Assembly: GCF_020715565.1 (NCBI RefSeq)
Contig: NZ_CP085839.1
Location: forward strand, 1,116,001-1,180,000
Direction: 5' to 3'
Source: Nocardioides sp. Kera G14
Lineage (GTDB): Bacteria; Actinomycetota; Actinomycetes; Propionibacteriales; Nocardioidaceae
Length of the DNA: 64,000 nt
The stretch's first letter is position 1. Each line of letters opens with the position of its first letter. Both the position numbers and the translations under genes were made by a program. The notes below the pieces were generated by a model. The model saw only the letters and a list, made by a program, of their open reading frames with translations. It searched no databases and was not told where the DNA came from. Shown here in pieces: positions 19,949 to 27,864 of the stretch.

Positions 19949-20587
19949 GTGACCACCGACATGCACATGACGCGCCGGATGGCGTGGCTCCTGGCCGGAC
20001 TTGTCCTCTACGGCCTCTCGATCTCGATGATCGTGCGAGCCCACATCGGCCTCGACCCCTGGTCGGTCCTCGCCCAGGGGATCGCGCGGACGACGGGGAT
20101 GTCGTTCGGCGTCGTGACGGACCTGGTCGGCGTCTGCGTGCTGCTGCTCTGGTGGCCGCTGAGCCAGCGTCCCGGCCTCGGCACGGTGCTCAACGTGCTG
20201 CTGGTCGGCCCGGCTGCTGACCTCGGTCTGTGGTTGATCCCGGCGCCGTCGGCGGTGGCCGCGCGGCTGCTGCTCTTCGTCGCCGGGGTCGGCCTGCTGT
20301 CGGTGGCCACGGGCCTCTATCTCGCACCGCGTCTGGGCCCCGGCCCGCGCGACGGGTTGATGACCGGCCTGCACTCGCGCTTCGGCTGGCGCCTCGGCTG
20401 GGCCAGGACGTGCGTCGAGGTCTCGGTGCTGATCGCAGGCTTCCTGCTCGGTGGCCAGGTGGGCTTCGGCACGGCGCTGGAGGCGTTGATGATCGGGCCA
20501 CTGGTCCATCGCACGGTGCCGTGGTTCCGCGACCGCTTCGTCTCGTCGTACGGCGTCGGCCCGGTCCTCGTCGGGAGCGGGTCATGA
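19949..20587 (+). CDS. yczE: YczE/YitT-type integral membrane protein
   Basis: About 212 residues with five to six hydrophobic helices. The opening GLVLYGLSISMIVRAHIGLDPWSVLAQGIA and the following TGMSFGVVTDLVG are the YczE pattern (YyaS/YczE/YitT superfamily, possible small-molecule transporter; function unknown). GTG 19949 is preferred over TTG 19913, which would place coding sequence over the presumed operator. It diverges from the MocR regulator, its likely controller, and its TGA overlaps the ATG of a small downstream frame. Confidence 0.82.
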   Translation: MTTDMHMTRRMAWLLAGLVLYGLSISMIVRAHIGLDPWSVLAQGIARTTGMSFGVVTDLVGVCVLLLWWPLSQRPGLGTVLNVLLVGPAADLGLWLIPAPSAVAARLLLFVAGVGLLSVATGLYLAPRLGPGPRDGLMTGLHSRFGWRLGWARTCVEVSVLIAGFLLGGQVGFGTALEALMIGPLVHRTVPWFRDRFVSSYGVGPVLVGSGS

Positions 20588-20790
20588 TGGCGTCCTGGAC
20601 CTGCGCCCGACTCGATCGGCCGGTCCTCGTGAGCGCTCACGACCTGCGTGACGTCACCAACCTCGAGCCCGGTGTGATCCTGGTGCGCTGGCGCTGCTCG
20701 TGCGGCGCGGAACACCGGACCCTGACCGGATCGCAGGTCGCTCAGCTGAGCGCGAGCTCCATGAAGACGCTGTTGGGGTCCTCGACGTAG
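20584..20790 (+). CDS. Small hypothetical protein with a CSCG motif
   Basis: A 68-codon frame whose ATG overlaps the yczE stop (ATGA), suggesting coupled translation. It contains DRPVLVSAHDLRDVTN and RWRCSCGAEHRT, a short Cys/His cluster that could bind a metal. Its 3' end overlaps the convergent GNAT gene by 49 bp. I do not recognise a family. Amino acid use up to the overlap looks protein-like, the tail less so. Confidence 0.4.
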   Translation: MMASWTCARLDRPVLVSAHDLRDVTNLEPGVILVRWRCSCGAEHRTLTGSQVAQLSASSMKTLLGSST

Positions 20791-21209
20791 TCGTCGAACG
20801 GCCCGCGGACGACGAAGCCGGCGCGCTCATAGAGCCGGCGGGCCGGGGCGAAGAACTCCTGGCTCCCCGTCTCCAGCAGTACGGCGATAGCGCCGGCGCC
20901 ACGCGCCTCGCCGAGGAGATGCGCGAGCATCGCGGCACCGACTCCCTGGCCGCGTGCGTCCCGCGCCGTGCGCATCGACTTGAGCTCGACGCGGTCGCCG
21001 GAGAGCGTCTTGAGCGCACCGGTCGCCCGTAGCTCGTCTTCGTCCCAGGCCGACCAGAAGGCGATGCCGGCAGCCCGCAGGGACTCGAGATCGAGGGCGT
21101 GCACCGACTCGGCGGGCGAGGTGGCGTGCATGTCCTCGAGGTGCTCCTCGAGCATCCGGATCACAGCCGGATGGGTCAGGTCGTCGAGTTCGAAGCGCAG
21201 CACGATCAC
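20742..21209 (-). CDS. GNAT family N-acetyltransferase
   Basis: A 155-residue GNAT protein. The acetyl-CoA pyrophosphate loop is ARGQGVGAAML (R/Q-x-x-G-x-G/A), preceded by strand 4 (ELKSMRT), and the C-terminal motif is ARRLYERAGFVVRGPF. Such enzymes acetylate amines using acetyl-CoA; the substrate is unknown. Start GTG 21209, with GTG 21203 as an alternative. It diverges from the downstream SDR across 47 bp. Confidence 0.85.
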   Translation of the reverse strand: MIVLRFELDDLTHPAVIRMLEEHLEDMHATSPAESVHALDLESLRAAGIAFWSAWDEDELRATGALKTLSGDRVELKSMRTARDARGQGVGAAMLAHLLGEARGAGAIAVLLETGSQEFFAPARRLYERAGFVVRGPFDDYVEDPNSVFMELALS

Positions 21210-21229
21210 GAAGGCTAGGGCGTTGTCCC

Positions 21230-21247
21230 ACTAGGACGTGTTCTAGT
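21230..21247. promoter_or_regulatory. KstR-like palindrome over the -10 region of the HSD10-type gene
   Basis: ACTAGGACGTGTTCTAGT is a near-perfect 18-bp palindrome (one mismatched pair besides the centre). Its core TAGGACGTGTTCTA differs at one base from the TnnAACnnGTTnnA pattern of the TetR-family lipid regulator KstR. It overlaps TAGTCT (21244-21249), a likely -10 box 7 nt before ATG 21257. Control by a KstR-type repressor is inference. Confidence 0.4.
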
Positions 21248-21256
21248 CTGCCCCGC

Positions 21257-22033
21257 ATGGAACTCACTGGATCCTCTGCCATCGTCACCGGGGGTGCCTC
21301 CGGCATCGGTGCCGCCGTCGCCCGCCAGCTCGCCGCCCGCGGGGCCAAGGTCGTCGTCGCCGACCTGCAGGCCGACAAGGGCGAGGCGCTCGCCTCCGAG
21401 ATCGGCGGCGTCTTCGCCCAGGTCGATGTCACCGACTCAGGCGCGATCGCGGACGCCGTACGGGTGGCCTCCGAGATCGCGCCGCTGCGCGCGGTGGTGA
21501 ACTCGGCCGGCATCGGCTGGGCGCAGCGCACCATCGGCCGTGACGGCAGCCTGGAGTCTGCCCACTCGCTCGAGGCCTTCACCAAGGTGATCGCGATCAA
21601 CCTGATCGGCACCTTCGACATGGTGCGGCAGGCCGCGACGGTGATGTCGACCAACGAGCCCGACGCCGATGGCTGCCGGGGCGCGATCGTCAACCTCGCC
21701 TCGGTCGCGGCCTTTGACGGCCAGATCGGCCAGGCCTCCTACTCCGCCTCGAAGGGCGGCGTCGTCGGCATGACGCTCCCGGTCGCACGCGACCTCTCCG
21801 CCGCGGGGATCCGGCTCAACACCGTGGCGCCCGGCCTGATCGACACCCCCATCTACGGCGAGGGCGAGGCGGCCGAGGCGTTCAAGGCCAACCTCGGCCA
21901 GAACGTCCTCTTCCCCAAGCGTCTCGGCACCGGCGAGGAGCTGGCGTCGATGGTGCTCGAGTGCCTCACCAACTCGTACATGAACGCCGAGGTCATCCGC
22001 GTCGACGGCGGCATCCGCATGCCTCCGAAGTGA
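21257..22033 (+). CDS. 3-hydroxyacyl-CoA dehydrogenase type 2-like SDR
   Basis: A 258-residue classical SDR of the HSD10/type II 3-hydroxyacyl-CoA dehydrogenase group. The NAD site is TGGASGIG with an acidic residue after strand 2 (VVADLQ), pointing to NAD. Other features are NSAGIGWAQRTIGRDG, catalytic Ser in NLASVAAFDGQIGQ, YSASK, and PGLIDTPIYGEGE, all typical of that group. It would oxidise 3-hydroxyacyl-CoA (or steroid/branched analogues) in beta-oxidation. A KstR-like palindrome lies over its promoter. It converges with the SnoaL-like gene with 1 bp between stops. Confidence 0.87.
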   Translation: MELTGSSAIVTGGASGIGAAVARQLAARGAKVVVADLQADKGEALASEIGGVFAQVDVTDSGAIADAVRVASEIAPLRAVVNSAGIGWAQRTIGRDGSLESAHSLEAFTKVIAINLIGTFDMVRQAATVMSTNEPDADGCRGAIVNLASVAAFDGQIGQASYSASKGGVVGMTLPVARDLSAAGIRLNTVAPGLIDTPIYGEGEAAEAFKANLGQNVLFPKRLGTGEELASMVLECLTNSYMNAEVIRVDGGIRMPPK

Positions 22034-22034
22034 C

Positions 22035-22370
22035 TCAGGCGACCTCGATCGTCAGGGCGCTGATCAGGGCGTCCGTCACGGTGAAGCGGTAGGCGAGGTC
22101 GACGGGGCTGCCGGGGAAGTTGCCCTCGAGGTGGTGGATCGCGGTCCACTGACTCTCGCCGACCCTCTCGACGCTCGTGAGGGTGCTGGTGTACTCGAAC
22201 TCGGAGGCCGCCCTGGCCAGCCAGCCCCTCACCTCGTCGGCACCCCGGTAGATCCTGCCGTCATCGACGACCACGACGTCGTCGGTGAGGAAGCTGATCG
22301 CGCCGTCGGCGTCGTGAATGTCGTGTGCGGCGAGGTAGCCCTCGATGACGGGAGGCAGTTCAGTGCTCAT
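22035..22370 (-). CDS. SnoaL-like/NTF2-fold protein
   Basis: A 111-residue SnoaL-like domain: an N-terminal helix (VIEGYLAAHDIHDADGAISFLTDDVVVVDDGRIYRG begins the cone), the conserved GADEVRGWL, then beta strands to RFTVTDALISALTIEVA. Members are small isomerases, hydroxylases or binding proteins; function here is unknown. ATG 22370 lies 7 nt after a weak -10 of a MerR-type promoter, and the gene diverges from the MerR regulator, which probably controls it. Confidence 0.75.
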   Translation of the reverse strand: MSTELPPVIEGYLAAHDIHDADGAISFLTDDVVVVDDGRIYRGADEVRGWLARAASEFEYTSTLTSVERVGESQWTAIHHLEGNFPGSPVDLAYRFTVTDALISALTIEVA

Positions 22371-22377
22371 GCCCGAC

Positions 22378-22412
22378 ACGGTGGACCCTCCCGCAGGGAG
22401 AGGGTCAAGACT
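22378..22412. promoter_or_regulatory. Symmetric divergent MerR-type promoter/operator
   Basis: GACCCTC (22384-22390) and GAGGGTC (22400-22406) form a dyad. Rightward: -35 TGGACC (22382-22387), a 19-bp spacer, and -10 AAGACT (22407-22412), 6 nt before the merR ATG. Leftward: -35 TTGACC (22408-22403), a 19-bp spacer, and CACCGT (22383-22378), 7 nt before the SnoaL-like ATG. A 19-bp spacer over a dyad is the MerR hallmark. The boxes are read by eye. Confidence 0.55.
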
Positions 22413-22418
22413 GTTCAC

Positions 22419-23243
22419 ATGGGTCTCACCATCGGCGAGTTCGCGGCGCTCACCCACCTCAGCGTCCGAACCCTGCGTCGCTACCACGAGACCGGCCTGC
22501 TCGAGCCTGTCGCGGTCGACCCGTCGTCCGGCTATCGCCTGTACGACGCCACGCAGATCCCGGCAGCGCAGGTGATCCACCGGCTGCGCGAGCTCGACCT
22601 TCCCCTGGCGGAGGTGAAGGCTGTGTTGGCGACCTCTGATCCGTCGCGGCGCGCCTCGCTCGTCGCGGCGCACCTCGACCGGCTCGAGTCGCAGTTGGAC
22701 CGCACTCGTCAGGCCGTTGTCTCGCTGCAGCGTCTCCTGTCGCCGGAGGCGGCACCGCTCGACGTCGTGCTGCGCGCGGACCCGCCGCTCGAGGTCGCCG
22801 CCGTGCGTGGCGAGGTGACGCTGGACGAGTCCGGACGCTGGTACGACGACGCGATGGCCGAACTCGATGCCGCCGTACCGTCCGCGGAGCGTTCGGGTCC
22901 GGCCGGCGGTCACTATGCGAACGAACTGTTCAGCGAGGGCCGTGGCGAGATGCTCGTGTTCCACCCCCTCGGACCAGCTGTCGCGGCTCGAGGCGGCGGA
23001 CGGGTCGAGGTCGTCGTACTGCCTCCGGCGGAGCTCGCGGTCACCGTGCACTCCGGCAACCACGACGACATCGGGGTCACCTACGGCCAGCTCGGCGAGT
23101 GGGTCACCACCCACGCGCTCACCGTGGCCGGCCCGGTGCACGAGCGCTATCTCGTCGGTCCACGCGACGGCGCACCCGAGGCCGAGTGGCTGACGGAGAT
23201 CGGCTGGCCGATCTTCCGTCTCTCAGCGTCGCCCGACGACTAG
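22419..23243 (+). CDS. MerR-family regulator with GyrI-like effector domain
   Basis: A 274-residue regulator. Residues 1-70 are the MerR winged helix (LTIGEFAALTHLSVRTLRRY, DPSSGYRLYDATQ), followed by a dimerisation coiled coil (LVAAHLDRLESQLDRTRQAV). Residues about 115-274 form a GyrI/SHS2-like ligand-binding domain (LEVAAVRGEV, GGRVEVVVLPPAELAVTVHSG), as in BmrR/TipA-type multidrug-sensing activators. No metal-binding Cys motif is seen, so the effector is probably an organic compound. It diverges from the SnoaL-like gene over a shared 19-bp-spacer promoter. Confidence 0.9.
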   Translation: MGLTIGEFAALTHLSVRTLRRYHETGLLEPVAVDPSSGYRLYDATQIPAAQVIHRLRELDLPLAEVKAVLATSDPSRRASLVAAHLDRLESQLDRTRQAVVSLQRLLSPEAAPLDVVLRADPPLEVAAVRGEVTLDESGRWYDDAMAELDAAVPSAERSGPAGGHYANELFSEGRGEMLVFHPLGPAVAARGGGRVEVVVLPPAELAVTVHSGNHDDIGVTYGQLGEWVTTHALTVAGPVHERYLVGPRDGAPEAEWLTEIGWPIFRLSASPDD

Positions 23244-23387
23244 GTAGAGCAACCCGAAGGCGGCGACCACGGCGACGTTGCAACCGAGCCGGGCGCCGAA
23301 TCAGTCGCGTAGGACGAGCACGTCCGACACGACGATGATGGCCACCATGAGGACGGCGAAGAGCGCGATCGCGTCATGTCGATTCAG
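23223..23387 (-). pseudogene. Remnant of a small two-helix membrane protein (in-frame TGA, no start)
   Basis: On the minus strand one frame encodes RHDAIALFAVLMVAIIVV plus SDVLVLRD, then TGA (23303-23301), and in the same frame FGARLGCNVAVVAAFGLLYL plus VVGRR before a final TGA at 23225-23223. Both halves look like single transmembrane helices joined by a short loop, similar in layout to small actinobacterial membrane proteins. No ATG/GTG begins the frame (the best codon is CTG at 23387) and the loop is interrupted, so this reads as a decayed gene. Its end overlaps the merR stop region by 21 bp. Confidence 0.4.
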
Positions 23388-23428
23388 TATCGGTTCACCA
23401 CTGCCCGTCGGAGATGAGTCCCCGAGCC

Positions 23429-24637
23429 TCACGTCCGGCGGTGGAACCTCACGGTGCCGTCGGGGAGGTGCTGGTTGGTGTAGTCGGGGTTGTGGATCCG
23501 ACGGTGGTCGGGTCGGCAGAGGAGGACCATCCGGTCGAGGTCGGTGCGGCCGCCGTTGGCCCAAGGATCGAGGTGGTGGACCTCGGCCATCGAGGCGGGT
23601 TTGTCGCATCCTTCGGCCTGACAGGTCGCGTGCCGCAGCATCAACGCCTTCTTCTGGGCGTTGGTGGCGAGGCGGGACGTCCTGCCGAGGTCGAGGACGT
23701 GGCCTTTGCTGTCGAGGACGGCGGGGATGTTCCCGGCCTCGCAGGCGAGGCGTCGGGCTTCGTGGGCGATGATGCGTTCGACATCGGTGGGGCCCAGGAC
23801 GGTGGCGGCGGCGAGGTCGCGCTGCAGGTCGGCCAGGGGGATGGTGACGATGAGTTCGGTGCCGGTGGTGCCGTGTTGCGGCATCGTCGAGGGGTCGATG
23901 TTCTCCAGGAGCTCGCAGAAGGCGTGACCGAGCTTGCGGGTGTTGGGCAGCTTCCACCACACCTGCTCACCGGACTCCTGAGCGAGCGTCTGCTTGTCGG
24001 CCGGGTCGTGCCGGGGGCTGGTGAACGCGTGCAGCAGGTGCGCGAGGCGTGTCGCGGTCGCGGTGAGGTCGGGGGCGTCGACGGTGATTCTGGTGATGCC
24101 GTCGTGCTTCTTGCGGAAGGAAAGCCTCGTCCTCTCGAAGGCACTGCGTTCTTCTTCGTCAAGCTTCTTGGCCTCACGGGACTCGGCGGCATCAGGGTCG
24201 ATCACGTCCAACATCTGACGCGCCAGGACCCGAAGCTGGTTCGGGCTCCAACGGCTGGCCTCATCCACGAGGTGGGCCTCCGCCTTTCCCACCAACTCCG
24301 CCGTCGTGTCGTCGGGGAGGTCGTCCAACGCGCGGGTGATGATCTCGGCCTGCTCCCGGTCCACGACGCCGGCACGCATCCCCACAGCGACGCCGGGCCA
24401 CTTCTCGAGGGCTTCAGCCAACCCCTTCTGAGCACGCGGTTCCCTTGGCCCGAGGTTGGTTTCGTGGGCGAGCCAGCCAGCGGTGTCTTCCTTCCCGGCT
24501 TGGTCGGCGACTTGAGGTGCGGCGGCCATGCTCGCCCGGACTACGTCCTCACGTACCAGCGATCTACTCCCAGCCACCGACAGAACCAACGGCCAACGAG
24601 GGAGAATCCCCTTATTCTGCTGGGGTTTCGATGACAC
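23429..24637 (-). CDS. DUF222 / HNH endonuclease (13E12 type), N-terminally altered
   Basis: A 402-residue frame. The C-terminal HNH nuclease is intact: CQAEGCDKPA, EVHHLDPWANGGRTDLDRMV, LLCRPDHRRIHN with zinc cysteines and His/Asn catalytic residues. The middle is DUF222 (GWLAHETNL, ALEKWPGVAVGMRAGVVDREQAEII). The usual first part of DUF222 is missing; residues 1-36 (KPQQNKGILPRWPLVL) are unlike the family, so the native 5' end was probably lost. ATG 24529 near residue 37 may be the real start. No SOS box precedes it. Copies of this family are often scattered in actinobacterial genomes. Possibly a degraded copy. Confidence 0.75.
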   Translation of the reverse strand: MSSKPQQNKGILPRWPLVLSVAGSRSLVREDVVRASMAAAPQVADQAGKEDTAGWLAHETNLGPREPRAQKGLAEALEKWPGVAVGMRAGVVDREQAEIITRALDDLPDDTTAELVGKAEAHLVDEASRWSPNQLRVLARQMLDVIDPDAAESREAKKLDEEERSAFERTRLSFRKKHDGITRITVDAPDLTATATRLAHLLHAFTSPRHDPADKQTLAQESGEQVWWKLPNTRKLGHAFCELLENIDPSTMPQHGTTGTELIVTIPLADLQRDLAAATVLGPTDVERIIAHEARRLACEAGNIPAVLDSKGHVLDLGRTSRLATNAQKKALMLRHATCQAEGCDKPASMAEVHHLDPWANGGRTDLDRMVLLCRPDHRRIHNPDYTNQHLPDGTVRFHRRT

Positions 24638-24665
24638 CGAACATGCGCGCCTTGTTCCGGTGGCG

Positions 24666-26207
24666 TCACCAGGGAGAAGGCTCGTAGTCCTTGATGAAGC
24701 AGCCGTAGAGGTCGACGCCGGCCTCGCCCTGCACGATCGGGTCGTAGACGCGGGCGGCGCCGTCGACCAGGTCGAGCGGCGCGTGCCAGCCCTCGGCGGC
24801 GATGCGGAGCTTCTCCTCGTGCGGGCGCTCGTCGGTGATCCAGCCGGTGTCCACCGCAGTCATGAGAATGCGATCGGTCTCGAAGTACTCGCCGGCCGAC
24901 GTGCGCGTCATCATGTTCAGCGCAGCTTTGGCCATGTTGGTGTGCGGGTGGCCCGGGCCCTTGTAGCGCCGGGAGAACTGGCCCTCCATGGCGGAGACGT
25001 TGACGATGTACGCACGACGCGCGCCCGCGGCGACGGCAGCGCGCAGCGCAGGCCGCAGCCGCGAGTTGATCAGGAACGGCGCGATCGAGTTGCAGAACTG
25101 CACCTCGAGCAGCTCCAGCGGGTTGACCTCGTCGAGCACCTGGGTCCAGGAGTTGTTGGCCTGGATGTCCGGGATGAGACCCCCGGCGTCGATCGCCGTG
25201 CCGGCCAGGTGAGCCTCCAGCGAGGCCGACCCGGCCGAGAGCGCCAGCTGCGTGAGCCCGGCGGCATTGGTCGCGGCCAGCACGGCGGCGTGGTGCTCGG
25301 GTGATTCGCCCTCGTGGTGGGCGATCTGGGCGCCGGCCAAGGCGGAGGCCAACGAGGCGGGGTGCGCCTCGGAGATGCGGTCGAAGGTCAGCATCTCCGG
25401 CAGGTCGAGGCCGTCGGCACGCGGCAGCAGGGGAGCGTTCTCGCCGTCGATCAGGTGCGTGTAGGCACCGGGCAGGCGGCGTACGGTCTGGCACGCGTTG
25501 TTGATGATGATGTCGAGCGGGCCGTCCGCCGCGACCTCGTCCGTGAGAGCGACGACCTGGGTGGGATCGCGCAGGTCGATGCCGATGATCTTGAGCCGGT
25601 GGATCCAGTCCGCCGAGTCCTCCATCTCGGAGAACCGACGCACCGCGTCCTTCGGGAACCGCGTGGTGATCGTGAGATGGGCACCGTCGCGCAGCAGCCG
25701 CAGTGCGATGTACATCCCGATCTTGGCGCGACCACCGGTGAGCAGCGCCCGCTTGCCGGTGAGGTCGGCGTGCTGGTCGCGCTTGGCGTGCGACTTGGCC
25801 GCGCACGACGGGCAGAGCCAGTGGTAGAAGGCGTCGACGAGCGTGAAGTCCTGCTTGCAGATGTAGCAGCCACGCGCTGTGATGAGCTCGCCGGCGAAGG
25901 CGCCCGGAGCGGTCGAGACCAGCGGGATGCCCGCGGTCTCGTCGTCGATCCGCATCGGCGAGCCGGTCGCCGTCTTCTCGATGATGGACTGGTCGTGCTG
26001 CTGCTTCTCGAGGCGGATCTCGGAGCGACGCGCCTTCTTGATCAGCTTCCACATGTAGGACGTCGCCCGCTTCACCGTGCGCACGTCGTCGTGGTCGGGG
26101 TCGAGCATGTGCAGCTCGCCGAGCACCTTCAGCGTGATGGCGAGCTCGTCCGGGTCGATCCGCTCGAGCGTCTTGAACTCGTCGCGGTGAGCCGCGTTGT
26201 CAGCCAT
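24666..26207 (-). CDS. Zinc-ribbon SDR with non-canonical active site
   Basis: A 513-residue protein. Residues 1-100 are a helical extension with DPDELAITLKVLGEL; residues 114-135 hold CYIC and CPSC, a four-Cys zinc ribbon. The SDR domain follows: TGGRAKIG (157-164), IINNACQT (235-241), then an insertion of over 100 residues before NVSAMEG with Ser405. The expected YxxxK reads T423-N-M-A-K427, so the catalytic Tyr is replaced by Thr. It therefore may bind a nucleotide without ordinary redox chemistry, or use another residue (Y415 is near). ATG 26207 overlaps the end of the GDT1-type gene by 8 bp, implying coupling. Function unknown. Confidence 0.8.
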   Translation of the reverse strand: MADNAAHRDEFKTLERIDPDELAITLKVLGELHMLDPDHDDVRTVKRATSYMWKLIKKARRSEIRLEKQQHDQSIIEKTATGSPMRIDDETAGIPLVSTAPGAFAGELITARGCYICKQDFTLVDAFYHWLCPSCAAKSHAKRDQHADLTGKRALLTGGRAKIGMYIALRLLRDGAHLTITTRFPKDAVRRFSEMEDSADWIHRLKIIGIDLRDPTQVVALTDEVAADGPLDIIINNACQTVRRLPGAYTHLIDGENAPLLPRADGLDLPEMLTFDRISEAHPASLASALAGAQIAHHEGESPEHHAAVLAATNAAGLTQLALSAGSASLEAHLAGTAIDAGGLIPDIQANNSWTQVLDEVNPLELLEVQFCNSIAPFLINSRLRPALRAAVAAGARRAYIVNVSAMEGQFSRRYKGPGHPHTNMAKAALNMMTRTSAGEYFETDRILMTAVDTGWITDERPHEEKLRIAAEGWHAPLDLVDGAARVYDPIVQGEAGVDLYGCFIKDYEPSPW

Positions 26208-26799
26208 TGATGACTCCGATGAGCGTCACGATCGCCAGGACCACCAGGACGAACGCGGCGATGCGGGTGATGAGCTTGATCGGCACGACCCGCAGCAGCG
26301 TCTTGCCGAAGAGCATCGCGGTCAGCGCCACGGCCCACAGGCCGAGGACCGCGCCGATGCCGACGGCCAGCGGGTCGTGGTACTTCGCGGCGAGGTTGGC
26401 CGTCATGATCTGCGTGAGGTCGCCCCACTCGCCGATGAAGATGACGCCGAAGCCGAGGCTGGCGACCTTCCAGAACCCCGCGGTCGCTGGTACGTCGGCG
26501 AGCTCGGCCGCCTCGTCGTCCGAGTCGTCGTCGGAGCCCTCGCGCCAGATCAGCACCGCACCCAGGAGGAAGAGGATCGCGACCACGATCTCGACCGCGG
26601 TGTGCGGAAGCAGTCGCAGGACGCGGCCCGCCGCGACCGCGATCACCACGTGCACGGCGAAAGCCGCAGCGACGCCGGTGAAGACCCAGGAGAGCTTGAA
26701 GCGCGTGCCCAGCACCAACGAGGCGATCGCCGACTTGTCGGGCAGTTCCGCGACGAAGATCAGGACGAACGTGGTGAGGAGGACGCCGACATCAAGCAC
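26200..26799 (-). CDS. GDT1/TMEM165 (UPF0016) family cation transporter
   Basis: A 199-residue membrane protein with six helices in two inverted halves. Each half carries the family motif E-x-G/P-D-K/L-S/T: ELPDKSA near residue 18 and EWGDLTQ near residue 125, with the acidic residues that coordinate the cation. A loop rich in Asp and Ser (SDDDSDDEAAE) joins the halves. Relatives transport Mn2+ and/or Ca2+ (Mn2+ exporters in bacteria). The start is GTG 26799, 9 bp after the alcohol dehydrogenase stop, in a leftward operon. Confidence 0.88.
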   Translation of the reverse strand: MLDVGVLLTTFVLIFVAELPDKSAIASLVLGTRFKLSWVFTGVAAAFAVHVVIAVAAGRVLRLLPHTAVEIVVAILFLLGAVLIWREGSDDDSDDEAAELADVPATAGFWKVASLGFGVIFIGEWGDLTQIMTANLAAKYHDPLAVGIGAVLGLWAVALTAMLFGKTLLRVVPIKLITRIAAFVLVVLAIVTLIGVING

Positions 26800-26808
26800 C
26801 CCGGAAGG

Positions 26809-27864
26809 TTAGTTGAGAGCAGGCAGAGTGGCCGTATCGATGACGAAGCGGTAGCGCACGTCCGAGGCGAGTACGCGCTCGTAGGCCTCGTTGATCTGGT
26901 CGGCGCTGATCACCTCGATGTCGGCCCCGAGACCATGCTCGGCGCAGAAGACGAGCATCTCCTGGGTCTGCGGGATGCCTCCGATGTTCGAGCCCGCGAG
27001 CGCCTTGCCGCCGCCGATCACCGAGCCGATGTGCAGGCTCATCGGCTCCGGCGGCATGCCGACGCAGACCATCGCACCGCGGGGGGCGAGCAGGCCGAGG
27101 TAGGCGTCGAGGTCCATCGTCGCGCTGATCGTGTTGATGATCAGGTCGAAGCGGCGGCGCTGGCTGCGGAACGTCGTCGGGTCAGAGGTCGCGAAGTACG
27201 ACGTCGCGCCGAGCCGCAGGCCGTCCTCCTGCTTCTTCAGCGACTGGGAGAGCACCGTCACCTCGGCACCCATCGCGGCGGCGATCTTGACCGCCATGTG
27301 GCCGAGTCCGCCGAGGCCGACGACCGCGACCTGCTTGCCGGGGCCGGCGCCCCAGTTCGCGAGCGGGGAGTACGTCGTGATGCCGGCGCACAGCAGCGGC
27401 GCGGCCACATCCAGCTCGAGGCCGTCGGGGATCCGCAGGACGAAGCCCTCGGTGACGACGATGTGCGTGGAGTAGCCGCCGTGGGTCGTCTGGCCGTGCT
27501 TGTCGGTGCTGGCGTAGGTGAAGACCACGCCCTTCTCGCAGTTCTGCTGCTCGCCGTCGAGGCACTGCGCACACTCGCCGCAGGAGTCGACCATGCAGCC
27601 CACGCCGACGCGGTCGCCGACCTTGAACTTCGTCACCTCAGGACCGACCTCGGTGACGATGCCCGCGATCTCATGGCCGGGTGCGACCGGCCACGGCTGC
27701 CTGCCCCACTCGCCTCGGACGGTGTGGATGTCGGAGTGGCAGATGCCGGCGTACTTCACCTCGATCAGGACGTCGTGCGGGTCCAGGTCGCGGCGCTCGA
27801 TCGTGAGCGGGTGGAGCGGCTTCGTCGGGTCGGAGGCACCGTAGGCGGAGACGGTGAGGGTCAC
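26809..27864 (-). CDS. NADP-dependent zinc alcohol dehydrogenase (YahK/CAD-like)
   Basis: A 351-residue medium-chain dehydrogenase of the cinnamyl-alcohol/aldehyde reductase type. Catalytic-zinc residues are in AGICHSDIH and PGHEIAG, and the structural-zinc cysteines in [15 protein letters not shown]. The nucleotide motif is [15 protein letters not shown], followed by LSQSLKK, the Ser/Lys pattern that favours NADPH. These enzymes reduce many aldehydes. The GTG start overlaps the trxA stop (GTGA), so translation is coupled to thioredoxin, consistent with aldehyde or redox-stress handling (inference). Confidence 0.88.
   Translation of the reverse strand: MTLTVSAYGASDPTKPLHPLTIERRDLDPHDVLIEVKYAGICHSDIHTVRGEWGRQPWPVAPGHEIAGIVTEVGPEVTKFKVGDRVGVGCMVDSCGECAQCLDGEQQNCEKGVVFTYASTDKHGQTTHGGYSTHIVVTEGFVLRIPDGLELDVAAPLLCAGITTYSPLANWGAGPGKQVAVVGLGGLGHMAVKIAAAMGAEVTVLSQSLKKQEDGLRLGATSYFATSDPTTFRSQRRRFDLIINTISATMDLDAYLGLLAPRGAMVCVGMPPEPMSLHIGSVIGGGKALAGSNIGGIPQTQEMLVFCAEHGLGADIEVISADQINEAYERVLASDVRYRFVIDTATLPALN

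Noticed and set aside
23223..24637. Insertion sequence or prophage remnant
   Set aside because: No transposase, integrase, terminal inverted repeats or target duplications were seen around the decayed pieces.
24638..24670. A LexA box upstream of the first DUF222 gene
   Set aside because: GAAC and GTTC occur but 11 bp apart instead of 4 bp, so it does not fit TCGAAC-N4-GTTCGA.
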